64,000 bases of DNA from Arenicola marina. Taxonomy: Eukaryota > Annelida > Polychaeta > Arenicolidae. Shown one piece after another: positions 11,729 through 21,554 of the stretch. The DNA lies in contig OZ025260.1 in the NCBI GenBank assembly GCA_964019135.1, positions 31,366,254 through 31,430,253 of the forward strand. The letters are read 5' to 3'. The position numbers were made by a program, and so were the translations under genes. The number at the start of each line of letters is the position of its first letter. Positions within the stretch are counted from its first letter, which is position 1. The notes under the pieces are model-generated. The model was not told the DNA's origin and did no database searches. It worked only from the letters and a program-made list of their open reading frames with translations.

Positions 11729-13755
11729 TAGAAATGGACTTCCGGTCATGCGCACTATACTCGCCAGGCGGCGCACCGAGCGCAGGTGAAAACAAACGCA
11801 CGTGGCCCATCCATTTGCATGCGTTCCGCTCTGATTCTCCCCATATCGGACGCCGTACTTTCCCTATATATATAGCTCTGCCTATGCAAATATAATCATA
11901 CCGAAGCAGTGCAAGGTCTGGGGTTGCTCCAGCCACAATATGCAAGACGAAACAAGGGGGGGGGGGGGGCGGGGGGGGGCATGGGCGGATCCAGGGGGGA
12001 GACCTCCCCTCCCTTTTTGAGGAGGAATGCTGTTTTTCAATGCAAAATTAGGCCATCTGAGGTGTAGTGTAGTGTAGTGCTCCCCCTCCCCCTCGGTCGC
12101 AAGCTTTTATTGGACTTCCCCCCCCCATCCCCTTTTGCTAATTTCTGTATCCACGCTGGGGGTGGGGGCAGGACTATTTCTTGGCTATCATTTCTAGCTT
12201 GGGCCACAAATATTTATGCTGCAATGGGAGCAATATTATTTTTATTGGGTAATATGAGAGCAAGAATTTGTCTTAATCTAAGATGGGAGCAAGATTAATG
12301 TAACCTATTTTTGCTTAGCAAACCCCCTCCCCACCCCTACCCCAAGAAATGAAAAATTAAGGGAAGTTTTTTCTATCCGGTCAAGGGTTTAATTATTTTT
12401 TTGCCAAATTTATGGCAAGCATTATTGTTAGCTAGGGGTAAAAAATGTGTTGATCTATAGAGCATTATATAACCCTTTTTTAGCCACCCCTCTGGCACTA
12501 GCCTCACCAGGCGGGCATTCAAAGAAATCGTAGGACATCGTTAAATATATCAAAACTGGCGCGAAACCACGGACAAATACGACAGAAAACACTGAGAAAG
12601 ACGCTATGCTTACGTATCCGCGGGAAAGTTTTCAAGGGCGCGATAACGAGGCTCAGTGCGCTTAGTCTGCATGCGCACAAAAATTGTGACGTCTGTCTAT
12701 TACCATGACGCAAATAAAAGCCCCCCCCCCCCCTCCACCAAATACCCATAAATAAATATGAATTATTTTTCACCACAAGGTTATAAGATTGAGGGGAAGT
12801 CATTTTTTCTGTCAAGTTTAAGGCAACTTCTTCAATAAATGTAAGGACAAATTATAATTCAAGCAATTCTGTCAAGTTCAAGGCAAGGGTATTTTTTGGG
12901 GGGGGGGGGGAAGGTGGGGTGGAAAACAATCATAGAACATGGGCCCACAAACATCAGAGATCTCAGATCAGACCTTGGGAAAAATGAAATATCAGAGATC
13001 AGAGAAAAATCTGAGGTCAAAGATACTGCCTAGGATCAGAGAACATGCCAACCAAAAAATCAGAGAACAGAGAACATGCCAACCCCCAAAAAAGAGATCA
13101 GAGAACCGAGCCACCCTGTTCCACCCCCCATTTTGTTAAGGAGAGCATTTTCTGTCAAGTTCAACAAGAATATTTTTAATCCACAAATTGAGGGCAAGAG
13201 AAAATGTCTTTCCCCGAATTCAGGGTATGCATTTGTTTTGGGCCTTATTAATTAATTAGGACCACTTAATTAGGTATGTTTCCAGTTATGTGTCAGCAAG
13301 CAGGAGGTAAGAACTTGGCAGCAACAAATGAGGGATGGGGATATCCACTGGATTAATGGAAATTATGATGTTTCAATATGCATTCTGACCTACATAAATT
13401 TGTTTCTGCATTAAGTTTTTGCATGGGTCTACTCATAACAACAGGCTTCATCCCAAGAAGACGGTCACCCACTTCTCTGTTGCCTCGTTGGGCTTTAGGT
13501 CAGCTACTTTTAGTTTTCTGGGTACCTGGCACTAACTACACCAGGTAGGGTTTCCAAATAGTTCTAGGGCATAGCACAACGAAAGAAAAACAGACGCAAA
13601 CCCACGGAACAAAACTAGTACAAAAGACACCAAAACACGAGATTTGTATGCAGATTTATAACCACGTGGCAATGTTTTCACCTGCGTGACAACGAGGCTC
13701 CGTATTTTCACCTACTACGCATGCGCACCAAAATTGTGACGTCAGGCCATTTCTA
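11729..13755. mobile_element. 2-kb inverted-repeat element with a visible empty site
   Basis: The ends are TTCATAGAAATGG and CCATTTCTATGAA. At 11317-11330 the uninterrupted sequence CCAGAATGCGGTTG exists, whereas here CCAGAA and TGCGGTTG are separated by this element. That is an internal empty site. The target duplication is ambiguous (AT if the TIR starts TCATAG). The inside is non-coding with a second copy of the terminal region near 12640-12720 and C/G runs. The class is unresolved. Confidence 0.65.
11985..12150. mobile_element. GC-rich MITE-like fragment
   Basis: It starts GGGCGGATCCAGGGGGG and includes GGCCATCTGAGG and CGGTCGCAAG, which are also found in the repeat at about 58895-59060. 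It is nested inside the 2-kb element. Confidence 0.4.
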
Positions 13756-13903
13756 TGAATGCGGTTGTCTCATGAGTGACTGTCAGTGTCAGGCGATCTA
13801 ATGTGCTGCGCGGGGTTTTCCATGTCGTATGACGTAATAATCATCATGACGCGCGTGTCTGCGCGCGGTATCTATGGTTACGTAACAACGCTCCTTATAT
13901 GGA

Positions 13904-14694
13904 CTGAGCAGGTGATGACAATGGTGCTCCGTTTGTCGTAGAACTGTAAACATCGATGATTTGGCTCAAAATACAACGCTTCCAACAGCCTCATCGAAGT
14001 GACCACATGCATTATGGAGAGATAAATGTCTTATCTTTAATTATATTGTGATTTTATAGTTAGCCATGCCTGGACCAAAGCAAACAAAAATAGTTTCACA
14101 CCCACTCGATTTTTCACGCACAAACCGCGCAGCCGGCCGGTTCCCAACACTAAAACGTTGACTCCAATGAATGCGAGTCACGCAGTTGCAGCAAGGCACC
14201 AGCGTGATGCGCACTCGTTCTAAGAGCACGTGTTTTTTTGTTGGTCCCCAAAAGACCTAAACCGGAAATAGAACCCGCGAGAACTGTACAGCCCTATATG
14301 GACTGAGCAGGTGAGGACAAAGGTGCTCCGTTTGTCGTAGAACTGTAAACATCGATGATTTGGCTCAAAATACAACGCTTCCAACGGTCTCATCGAACGG
14401 ACCACATGCATTATGGAGAGAGATATGTCTTGTTTTTAACTATATTATGATTTTATAGTTAACAATGCCTGGACCAAAGCAAACAAAAAATAGTTTCACA
14501 CCCACTCGATTCTTTAGGCACAAACTGCGCAGCTGGCCGGTTCCCAACACTAAAACGTTGACTACAATGAGTGCGCGTCACGCAGTTGCAGCAAGGCACC
14601 AGCGTGATGCGCACTCGTTCTAAGAGCACGTGTTTTTTTGTTGGTCCCCAAAAGACCTAAACCGGAAACAGAACCCGCGAGATCTGTACAGCCC
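13904..14694. repeat. ~395-bp tandem duplication of the MITE body
   Basis: TGGACTGAGCAGGTGA at about 13901 and about 14298 starts two nearly identical units. Each contains ATGCCTGGACCAAAGCAAAC, AAAACGTTGACT, a CACGTG and ACCGGAA, and each ends with TGTACAGCCCTAT. A single inverted copy is at 26073-26548. Confidence 0.8.
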
Positions 14695-14697
14695 TAT

Positions 14698-14890
14698 TCC
14701 CATTTAAGTGAGTTATTGCAAGTAGGATTCCAAGTACATTTACATATGTAACTTTTTTCAACGTCAGATTTTTGCACATCGGTGATCATTCTATATCTTG
14801 AAATTCTGATGTTTGCTGAAGTTCGGTCAAGGACAAGGGGAATCTCTCAGTTCCACAGGATATGAAATCTGTTGGCTTATTTATTTTAAT
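14698..14890 (+). repeat. Right half of the interrupted repeat body
   Basis: It continues the body broken at 11077 with CCCATTTAAGTG, GATCATTCTATATCTT, GGTCAAGGACAAGGGGAATC and ATATGAAATCTGTTGG. The same motifs are found at about 39805-39905 and, inverted, at about 23770-23900. Confidence 0.55.
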
Positions 14891-15149
14891 AGACCACATA
14901 AGATACCGCAGGCGACATCTATCGTATAAAATATACACTGCGTGTTACGAGTTACAAAGCAGATTCTCGCATGCGTTTACCATGCATGCCTATGGAGTTA
15001 GTTCAGGTGCCATGCTTCAACGTTTCTTTTGTCAGGGGAAGGTTTGTTCTATGGCATTGTTATTTACAGAACAAACACACAAGATGTCTCCATAAACTTC
15101 CCGGTAAGTATTATATTATATAATGGAATCACAGCTTATATTTCACTAG

Positions 15150-15700
15150 ATTAGGAACAGTTTAACAATCATATTTGTTCGGCTCCCCGTTCGACATTCT
15201 TGGTTTCTACGCAACAAGGCTAGTTCAGTGCACTCTGATTCGTATTGAAAAGACAGTGTATACCGGTCCGTACAGTCGCTTTATAACAAGTTAAAATCGG
15301 TACACATCTGGAACCAAGTTATATATTCTGTGCAAAATAGATTTGTAACATATCTAGACAAAATAGACGCCAGAACGATCATTATTTCTGCTCTGAAGAA
15401 CAGCCGCAAACCGAGAATATGACCGCTTTCCTGCCACGCGCAGCGTTGTGACAGTCATTACGTTCGCCGGTTGGCATTTATATCAGCTGTTTTCTCTGCT
15501 TTTATGCCTCCATCTCGTTCTTAAAATGGTATTATTTCATAGTCAAGATATTTATCTGTGCAAAGTGGGTTTTAGTTTTTTTGTTGACCTATGATAAACT
15601 TTTGAAAATTATGTAGCTATAAGTCAGTACTCGCCTTTTGCATGTTATGCAGCACAGAGAGAGCTGGAGCTACCCGAAACACGCGCCAGCTAGAATTTCC
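15150..15700 (+). repeat. Segmental repeat shared with 37320-37845
   Basis: Shared blocks in the same order and orientation include GAACAGTTTA, TGTTCGGC, ATATATTCTGT, CATTACGTTCGCCGGTT versus CATTACATTCGCCGGTT, CTCGTTCTTAA, GATATTTATCT and GTTATGCAGC. No coding frame is common to both. A further inverted fragment lies near 24840-24890. Confidence 0.65.
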
Positions 15701-15714
15701 CCTCGAACGGTCTG

Positions 15715-16260
15715 TTGAGCGTTCTTTTGGGGGATGAACCCTCTTATCAAGACCGCGTAGTGCATTTTTTTATTTACTTCATGTGGCATGTAATGCCATG
15801 TAATAATATAATCTGTCAGATGTCAAATATAACCTTATCTGACATATAGCAAAAATTAAGCCCGTTGTAGCGCAACCATCTATGCAACAAAGCTGTTCTA
15901 AGGACATGCCAATGCATGCTTCCGGGAAGCAACCCAATAATATGATTCTCATTCTGATTCTCACAAGCAATTAATGTGGCTCTAAAATTAGTCACGTCTA
16001 AAAAAGTAAAAATCGAAACAAATTCTGCATTTAAGGCGCGTATTCGGTAACGCGAGAAAGTTACTCAGTTGCGCATTCAATGCTAATGCTATTTTAACAC
16101 ATGACACACACAATATGCCTCTTTTGTTCCAATAAATGATTGTTTTGATATAAATTATGTTTCATGAGATCGTTTTGCAAGAATAGCGACATTTGCACAC
16201 ATGAAAGACCACGTTCATCGCTGATCTAGAGCTTGTTGAGTTGTTCGCCAGAACTGAAAT
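15715..16260 (-). repeat. 3' flank duplicon of receptor copy 1
   Basis: Read on the minus strand this matches sequence following receptor copies 2 and 6: the receptor C-terminal codons at about 16228-16260 (Ser-Gly-Glu-Gln-Leu-Asn and stop), then a 3' region containing GAATAGCGACATTTGCAC and ending at GGGGGATGAA. It shows that the duplicated unit included 3' UTR sequence. Confidence 0.6.
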
Positions 16261-16282
16261 GTTATGTGCTATCTTGTGACGT

Positions 16283-16642
16283 CTACAGAAATTGACAATT
16301 ACCACAATAAGACTGTTTTGAGACATAAGACAATACTGACACTTGACAAAACAATTCGCTGGTCGAAAACTTAGCTGGGTTCTGCCGGTGATCCGTTAGG
16401 GCCATCATGTAGGAATGATCCAGGATGTGCGAGAGGCTGTAGAAAAGGTCGCAGATCGCGAGGTAGACGACGAGCCTCTCCCCGATTGGTCGGCTGTAGA
16501 ACCCTCTCCAGGGATACAACATGTAGATCACGACTCCCGTGCTGGCGATGACACTGACCAAGACCGACGACGCCGAGAGAATTGATGAGCCAGAAGACAT
16601 AGCCCGGGTAACCGAAGACTGGTAAACCCTCAACTTCTGCAT
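16283..16642 (-). pseudogene. Receptor pseudogene, copy 1 (TM1-TM2 only)
   Basis: This is a remnant of exon 1 of the seven-transmembrane receptor family. TM1 begins in one frame (GLPVFGYPGYVFWLI) and shifts to a second (SVIASTGVVIYMLYPWRGF), with TM2 ERLVVYLAICDLFYSLSH following. Similarity ends at TDHR, where the sequence joins unrelated codons and then the 3' end of the gene, so TM3-TM7 are missing. The start-codon region is also lost. It faces copy 2 head to head across 16650-21554. Confidence 0.75.
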
Positions 16643-16649
16643 ATCGACT

Positions 16650-17218
16650 GAAACCTGTTCAATGTCGATAAAACTGCGTACTCTACTCTATGATCGCTGC
16701 AAAAGCGGCATTTTAAGGCCAACCGCGCTTTAGAGACCGGGCTTAAATTTCAGCGAATCAAGCGGCACTGCGCTAGATTCTGCGCACTCATCTCGCTTTC
16801 ATTGGCGTCCGCAATAGGTAACCGGAGGAACCCGTTAGAACCACTACGACAGCTGATGCATGATAGGAAAATATAGGCCTGTGCCAAATCCAGTACTCTC
16901 GTCGGAGCACTCCGTTCGAATGCTAATGACAGTGCGTTGTGGCGCAATTAGCAAAACGTATTTCGTTGGCCACAAGTAAATATCAGCTAGGCGACGTTGG
17001 CATAAAATGGCGCTTGTCAACAAATAATATGATCTAGTCGTTGCGAAACATCCATTGGGTCATATTTAATAAAAAGCAACGCAGCTCTCAACATCTCGAT
17101 TTCATTTGCGTCATACCTCCAACACATTCACCTGTGGCAGTAACGCAGCAAGTTGGCTTGACAAAGAAACATTTAGCCAAATGCACTTTGAAAAAGAACT
17201 GCGTCACCCGCAAGTGCC
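16650..17218 (+). repeat. Conserved intergenic block of a head-to-head receptor pair, copy A
   Basis: This matches about 29930-31345 in the same orientation: CACTGCGCTAGA, GACAGCTGATGCATGA, AAATATAGGCCTG, TGACAGTGCGTTGTGG, AATATGATCTAGTCGTTGCG, CTCTCAACMTCTCGATTTC and GCGTCACCCGCAAGTG. Parts also occur inverted at about 44570-44850. It probably holds the shared promoter of a divergent gene pair; that role is inference. Confidence 0.65.
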
Positions 17219-17261
17219 ATGCGTGACACCGGATGTAGCGGAGTTGTTGTACGCTCCAGCT

Positions 17262-17760
17262 TAGTGAAGCCAGATCAGCTTACCGGCAAGAATCACATGT
17301 GTTTACTAATTGACGGCACAGTGCGAAAATACCCAGTTGCCAAGGTTCAAGTAAATACCCCATTCTACTCTGGAGAAGAACCCAATCTATGATCTAATTA
17401 TTGGAAATATTGATGGTGCCAGGAAACCTACTGATCCTTTAAATAATTGGCAAAATCAAAATCCAGCCAAAATTGCTAATGCCATTGTAACTAGGAGTCA
17501 GACAAAACGACAATGTGTCGTACCGAAACAATTACGTGTTCCTGACGGTGTAGGTGAAAACGTCACTGTTGAATCTCTGATTGATGCTCAAAAGAAAGAT
17601 GAGTCTCTTTCTTAATTGTGGTTAATTGCTCACGCCGACGCTCCACCCAAAATTCACAACTCAAATACTTCTGCCTTTAAAATTCGGAAGGGACTTCTTT
17701 ACAAGGTCATTGAACCGCCGAAACCAGGCCGCGACGCGATAAGACAGTTGGTAGTTCCCA
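17262..17760 (+). pseudogene. Gmr1-like protease end and linker (broken)
   Basis: VNTPFYSGE, then after a frameshift near 17385 YDLIIGNIDGA, resembles the end of a retroviral-type aspartic protease. NAIVTRSQTKR is a typical post-protease linker motif of Ty3/gypsy elements. An in-frame stop follows near 17614 and two more lie just before the integrase zinc domain. The catalytic D-S/T-G is not visible, so the protease is incomplete. Confidence 0.55.
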
Positions 17761-17786
17761 GTTCGTAACGTCCTTAGGTTCTCGCT

Positions 17787-19072
17787 TTGGCCCATGAATC
17801 ACTCATTGGTGGTCATTTAGGCATCAGGAAGACCAGTGATAAGATATTGACTCAATTCTATTGGCCAAATGTACATGGTGACGTCACGCGATTCTGTCGA
17901 TCCTGCGATATTTGTCAACTCACTATTCCCAAATGCAAATCTGGTAAAGCTTTTTTGGTTAACTTCCATTGATTGACAGACCATTCAAACGTGTTGCTGT
18001 CGACTTAGTTGGTCCTATTCAACCTTCATCTGACAGAGGTCACCGATATATCTTGACTGTCATAGATTATGCCACCAGGTACCCCGAAGCTGTTCCCTTG
18101 AAGAACATTGACACGGAGACTGTTGCCGAGGCACTTTTGACTATATATAGCAGAGTTGGTTTCCCTGACGAAGTGCTCAGTGACTTAGGTTCTCAGTTTA
18201 CATCAGACTTGATGAGAGAAATTTGCAGACTAGTCTCTATCAAACAGCTTACTACAACTCCTTACCATCCCAATTGTAATGGATTGGTTGAAAGATTTAA
18301 CGGTACCATGAAGCAGATTTTAAAGTGTCTCTGTAACGAAAAACCCAAGGATTGGGACAGATACTTGCCAGCAGTTTTGTTTGCTTATCGTGAAGCTACT
18401 CAGGAAAGCCTAGGACTTTCCCCATTTGAAATGTTCTATGGCCGAACTGTGCGTGGCCCTATGCAGATATTAAAACAACTGTGGACTAAAGATGTTGAAT
18501 GTGACGACGTGAAAACTACTTATCAGTATGTCCTAGATCTGAAAATTCGACTTGAAGATACATGTAAACTGGCTCATCGCGAGTTGACTAAAGCCAGAGA
18601 GAGACAAAAACGACAATACGATCGTGGAGCAAAGAAAAAACCCTTCAAAATAGATGATCATGTTTTAGTATTGCTGCCAACTTCAAACAATAAGTTGTTA
18701 CTTCAGTGGAAAGGACCATATTTGGTAGAGCACTGTGTAGCTCTGAATGACTATCAAATCAGAATCCGTGATAAAACGAAGACATTTCATGCGAATATGT
18801 TGAGATTGTATACCAAACGATCTGATGTAACCACAACAGAGTATGCTGCTACCGCGATCATCGAATGTGGTGAAGATGTTGAAGATGATAATCTCTTAGA
18901 CGTACCGAATGTAAAAGGAAAAGAGACTTATAGAGATGTCGTGATAAATCTTGATTTGACTGATGAACAAAGAAACGAGATAGAAAACCTAGATGATGAA
19001 TTTAGACACATATTCACTGATTTACCAGGTACTACTCATCTTGTGGAACACAAGATGAGTAGTACCCACTGA
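17787..19072 (+). pseudogene. Gmr1-like integrase (HHCC, DDE core, GPY/F)
   Basis: The zinc-binding part is HESLIGGHLG...FCRSCDICQ (about 17790-17925), followed by a stop and frame change near 17970. The DDE core reads in one long frame from 17969, with D in AVDLVGP, D in SDLGSQF and E in NGLVERFN. A GPY/F-type module follows (WKGPYLVEH...FHANMLRLY). The frame then runs into TDEQRNEIENL, the usual lead-in to RT, showing that integrase precedes RT. It stops at 19072. The catalytic residues are present, but loss of the single frame makes function unlikely. Confidence 0.8.
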
Positions 19073-19104
19073 GAATGGGGTTTCGACTTCACTGATGAAC
19101 CAGT

Positions 19105-19690
19105 GAAGTCGAAACCTTACCCGTTACCTTAATCAATACGTGAAACGATTAAGAGTGAAATTGATGACATGTTAAAGCTTGGTGTTATCGAGAATATCGA
19201 GTAACTCTTCCTATTCATCAAATATTGTTATGGTCAAAAAGAAAGATGGAAGCAACAGGGTGTGTATTGACTTTCGGAAACTCAATCGGATTACTGTGTT
19301 TGATACAGAACCTATGCCTTTAGCTGAAGATAGCTTTGCCAAATTGCATGGAGATGTATACTTCACCAAGATTGATTTCAGTAAAGGATACTGGCAGATT
19401 CCTATGGAAGAAGGTTCAAAGCAAATGACAGCTTTTGTTACACCAGATGGTTTTTACCAGTTTTTGTAAGATGCCATTTGGAATGATCAATGCAACTGCA
19501 TCCTTTAACAGATTGGTGAGGAAATTGTTAAATGGTTTAAATCATGCTGACAGTTACATAGATGATGTGCTAGAACATACCCACAATTGGGAAGAACACG
19601 TTGTTGTGCTACGTACACTTTTTGAGCGCATTAGTAAAGCCAATTTGACCATAAGACCAACCAAGTGTTTCATTGGGTTCAACCAGTTAA
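19105..19690 (+). pseudogene. Gmr1-like reverse transcriptase (interrupted)
   Basis: The motifs are VKKKDGSNRVCIDFRKLN, TKIDFSKGYWQIPM (first catalytic Asp), MPFGMINATASFNRL and YIDDVL (the YxDD box). There is a stop at 19201-19203 and a frame change near 19465. The reading frame is then cut at 19690 by a 394-bp insertion at a TTAA site. RT similarity resumes after the insertion and leads into RNase H. Confidence 0.8.
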
Positions 19691-20084
19691 AGCTACATGT
19701 GGAGCTGACCGTTGCAACGGCTGTACCAAAATAAACATAAACAGGAAATGTTGCCTTTGACCACAAGCAGTGTCAACGGCCACTGCCAAAGAAAAAGTGG
19801 CGCTCCGGATGCTTCTATTGTCTCAAATAATTTAGCGCTTGGGCCCCCTGTCGGTGGCACCGGTAAACGACTTGTGTACACACGTTTATGACGTTTCAAA
19901 TCAGCACAAGTTTTCATTTTTGTGGCGGACAATTCATGAATTTGAAATGTTTTGCTCATTGGCAGATAATTGGTGAGCGATATGGTAGGTGTTTATTGTC
20001 TGTTATGAACCTTAAGGCCTTATTTTTGTGTTCTTATACGCAAATTTGGCATTCAAAAACAAAGAAACAACTCCACATGCAACT
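19691..20084. mobile_element. 394-bp MITE at a TTAA site inside the RT
   Basis: The left end is AGCTACATGTGGAGCTG and the right end is the near-complement CAACTCCACATGCAACT. TTAA flanks both sides (19687-19690 and 20085-20088). TTAA duplications are typical of piggyBac and Kolobok superfamilies; the termini do not let me choose. It has no coding potential. The insertion falls within conserved RT codons, so it post-dates the retrotransposon. Confidence 0.8.
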
Positions 20085-20091
20085 TTAAGCT

Positions 20092-20751
20092 TTGTTGGCC
20101 ACAGATAATCAGATTCAGCCTCATCCGGATAAAGTGGTTGAGATAATGGAAGCCCATCGCCATGTGACGAAGCGACAAGTAAGGTCGTTCTTGGGTCTTA
20201 TCGGATATTTTCGGAAATTTGTTCCTAATTTTGTAGCAATTGTAGTCCCTTTGACGGACTTGACACGAAAAGGTCAGCAAAATCGAGTAAAATGGGAAGA
20301 GGCTCATGAGAAATCGTTTCTTACTTTGAAAATGATGTTAACGAAACAACCGGTGTTACGTATGCCAGATTTTTCTAAGACTTTCTGGTTACAGACAGAT
20401 GCATCAGATAGTGGCATTGGTGCCGCCCTTTTGCAGAGCTACTCAGATGGAAAGTTTCCCATAGCTTATGCCAGTAAGAAACTCATTGCCCGTGAAAAGA
20501 ATTATTCTGTCATAGAACGCGAATGTTTGGCCTTGGTGTGGGCCATTAAACGTTTTCAAACTTACCTATATGGAAAGGAGTTTGTGTTAGAAACTGATCA
20601 TCAACCCTTAGTGTACATTGACAAATGCAAAGTCTCTAATAGTCGTATTATGAGATGGGCGATTTTTCTCCAGAACTACAAAGTTCAGATTCATGCCATT
20701 GAGGGCAAAGACAATGTTATCGCTGATTATCTTAGTCGTATGCAGGAATAG
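20092..20751 (+). pseudogene. Gmr1-like RT end and RNase H
   Basis: The open frame covers the end of RT and its connection (IQPHPDKVVEIM, FLGLIGYFRKFVPNF) and a full RNase H: D in QTDASDSGIGAALL, E in VIERECLALVWA, D in LETDHQPLVY, ending IADYLSRM. A stop follows at 20749-20751 with no integrase after it, confirming the inverted domain order. The frame itself is unbroken, but it is cut off from the rest of pol. Confidence 0.85.
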
Positions 20752-20833
20752 ATGTCTTGTGTGCGTAATATGTGTACATAGTATTGGAAACCTGTTGTTG
20801 GTAAAATATGCCGTGATATTTTCTTAAGAGTAT

Positions 20834-21484
20834 TGTCACGGATTCATGGTTTTTCGAGTTATGGTTTTGAGTTATCGATGTCCGTTTCATTTGTGTGAAG
20901 GAGTGCCACAGTTGGCCAAGTAATTAAGTTGTGTGAGCGTTCTAGATGTCAGCATATGGGAAGGTCTAATTGCGTGACTCTGTACGAGTTAATGTTAGTG
21001 TCTTTGGTTAATTGCAGTAGAGATAGGAGTGGCAGTAGCCGGTATATATAGAACCGCAGTATAGAGCTAAACAGAGACAGATGACAGATGAGGTTACTGT
21101 GGTGAGGCTGTGTGCCAGAGCGTTGTGAGGCTGTGTGCCAGAGCGTTATTAAGCTGTGTGCCAGCGCTTTGTTAGGCTGTGTGCCATGATATTGTGAGGC
21201 TGTGTGCCATGATATTTTGAAGCTGTGTGCCATGATATTGTGAGGCTGTGTGCCAGATTTTGTATATTGTGCGGCTGTGTGCCAAGGTGACAAGCTGAGA
21301 AGATGTTGTGAGAGCTGATACGTTAACGGAAATGGTGAATGTTCACCTGTGAATGCTGAGAGAAGCGGACTTGTACGAAAGAATTCTACCTGCCATGTAT
21401 GACGAAAACGAGAAAGAAAGAGGAGGAAAGAAAGGAGAATATTATTGTATCATGTAAATACAATCTTTCGCCCTAATTTTTGTC
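20834..21484 (+). repeat. Probable 3' LTR of the Gmr1-like element
   Basis: The non-coding segment after RNase H starts plausibly at TGTCACGG (20831-20840) and carries a TATA-like TATATAGAACC at about 21044. Without a 5' LTR for comparison, both ends are guesses. It ends before receptor-related sequence resumes near 21520. Confidence 0.4.
21105..21290 (+). repeat. Short tandem repeat, ~23 bp, 8 copies
   Basis: GGCTGTGTGCCA recurs eight times with spacers such as GAGCGTTGTGA and TGATATTGTGA. It lies downstream of the TATA-like site inside the probable LTR, so it may be part of the transcribed leader. Confidence 0.85.
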
Positions 21485-21554
21485 CATTGTTTTGTTGATA
21501 CGTTATAAATTAACCCTAGACGAACGTGACAATATACTGAGACACGTTGCAACG

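Larger units (their letters stand above)
11078..14697. mobile_element. Composite MITE with GGGCTGTACAG termini (3.6 kb)
   Basis: The left end is AATAGGGCTGTACAGTCACTTC and the right end is CTGTACAGCCCTATT, so the termini are inverted repeats. A simpler 476-bp relative lies inverted at 26073-26548. Inside are two copies of a ~390-bp unit (11072 and 11466 starts), a 2-kb inserted element (11729-13755), and a ~395-bp tandem duplication of the MITE body (about 13904-14694). No transposase is seen, so mobility would need one in trans. Confidence 0.65.
17219..21484 (+). mobile_element. Gmr1-like Ty3/gypsy LTR retrotransposon, 5'-incomplete and decayed
   Basis: The pol domains occur in the order protease remnant, integrase, reverse transcriptase, RNase H. 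Ordinary Ty3/gypsy elements have integrase last. The integrase-first order with a Ty3/gypsy-type RT is the hallmark of the Gmr1 group known from deuterostomes. No gag or 5' LTR is seen, and the frame is broken several times. It sits between the intergenic block of a receptor pair (similarity stops at 17218) and receptor copy 2, so it inserted into that intergenic region. The end near 21484 is approximate. Confidence 0.75.

Noticed and set aside
17219-21530. CGTGAC on both sides of the Gmr1-like element as a target-site duplication
   Set aside because: The adjoining bases do not give TG...CA LTR ends and there is no 5' LTR; the match may be chance.
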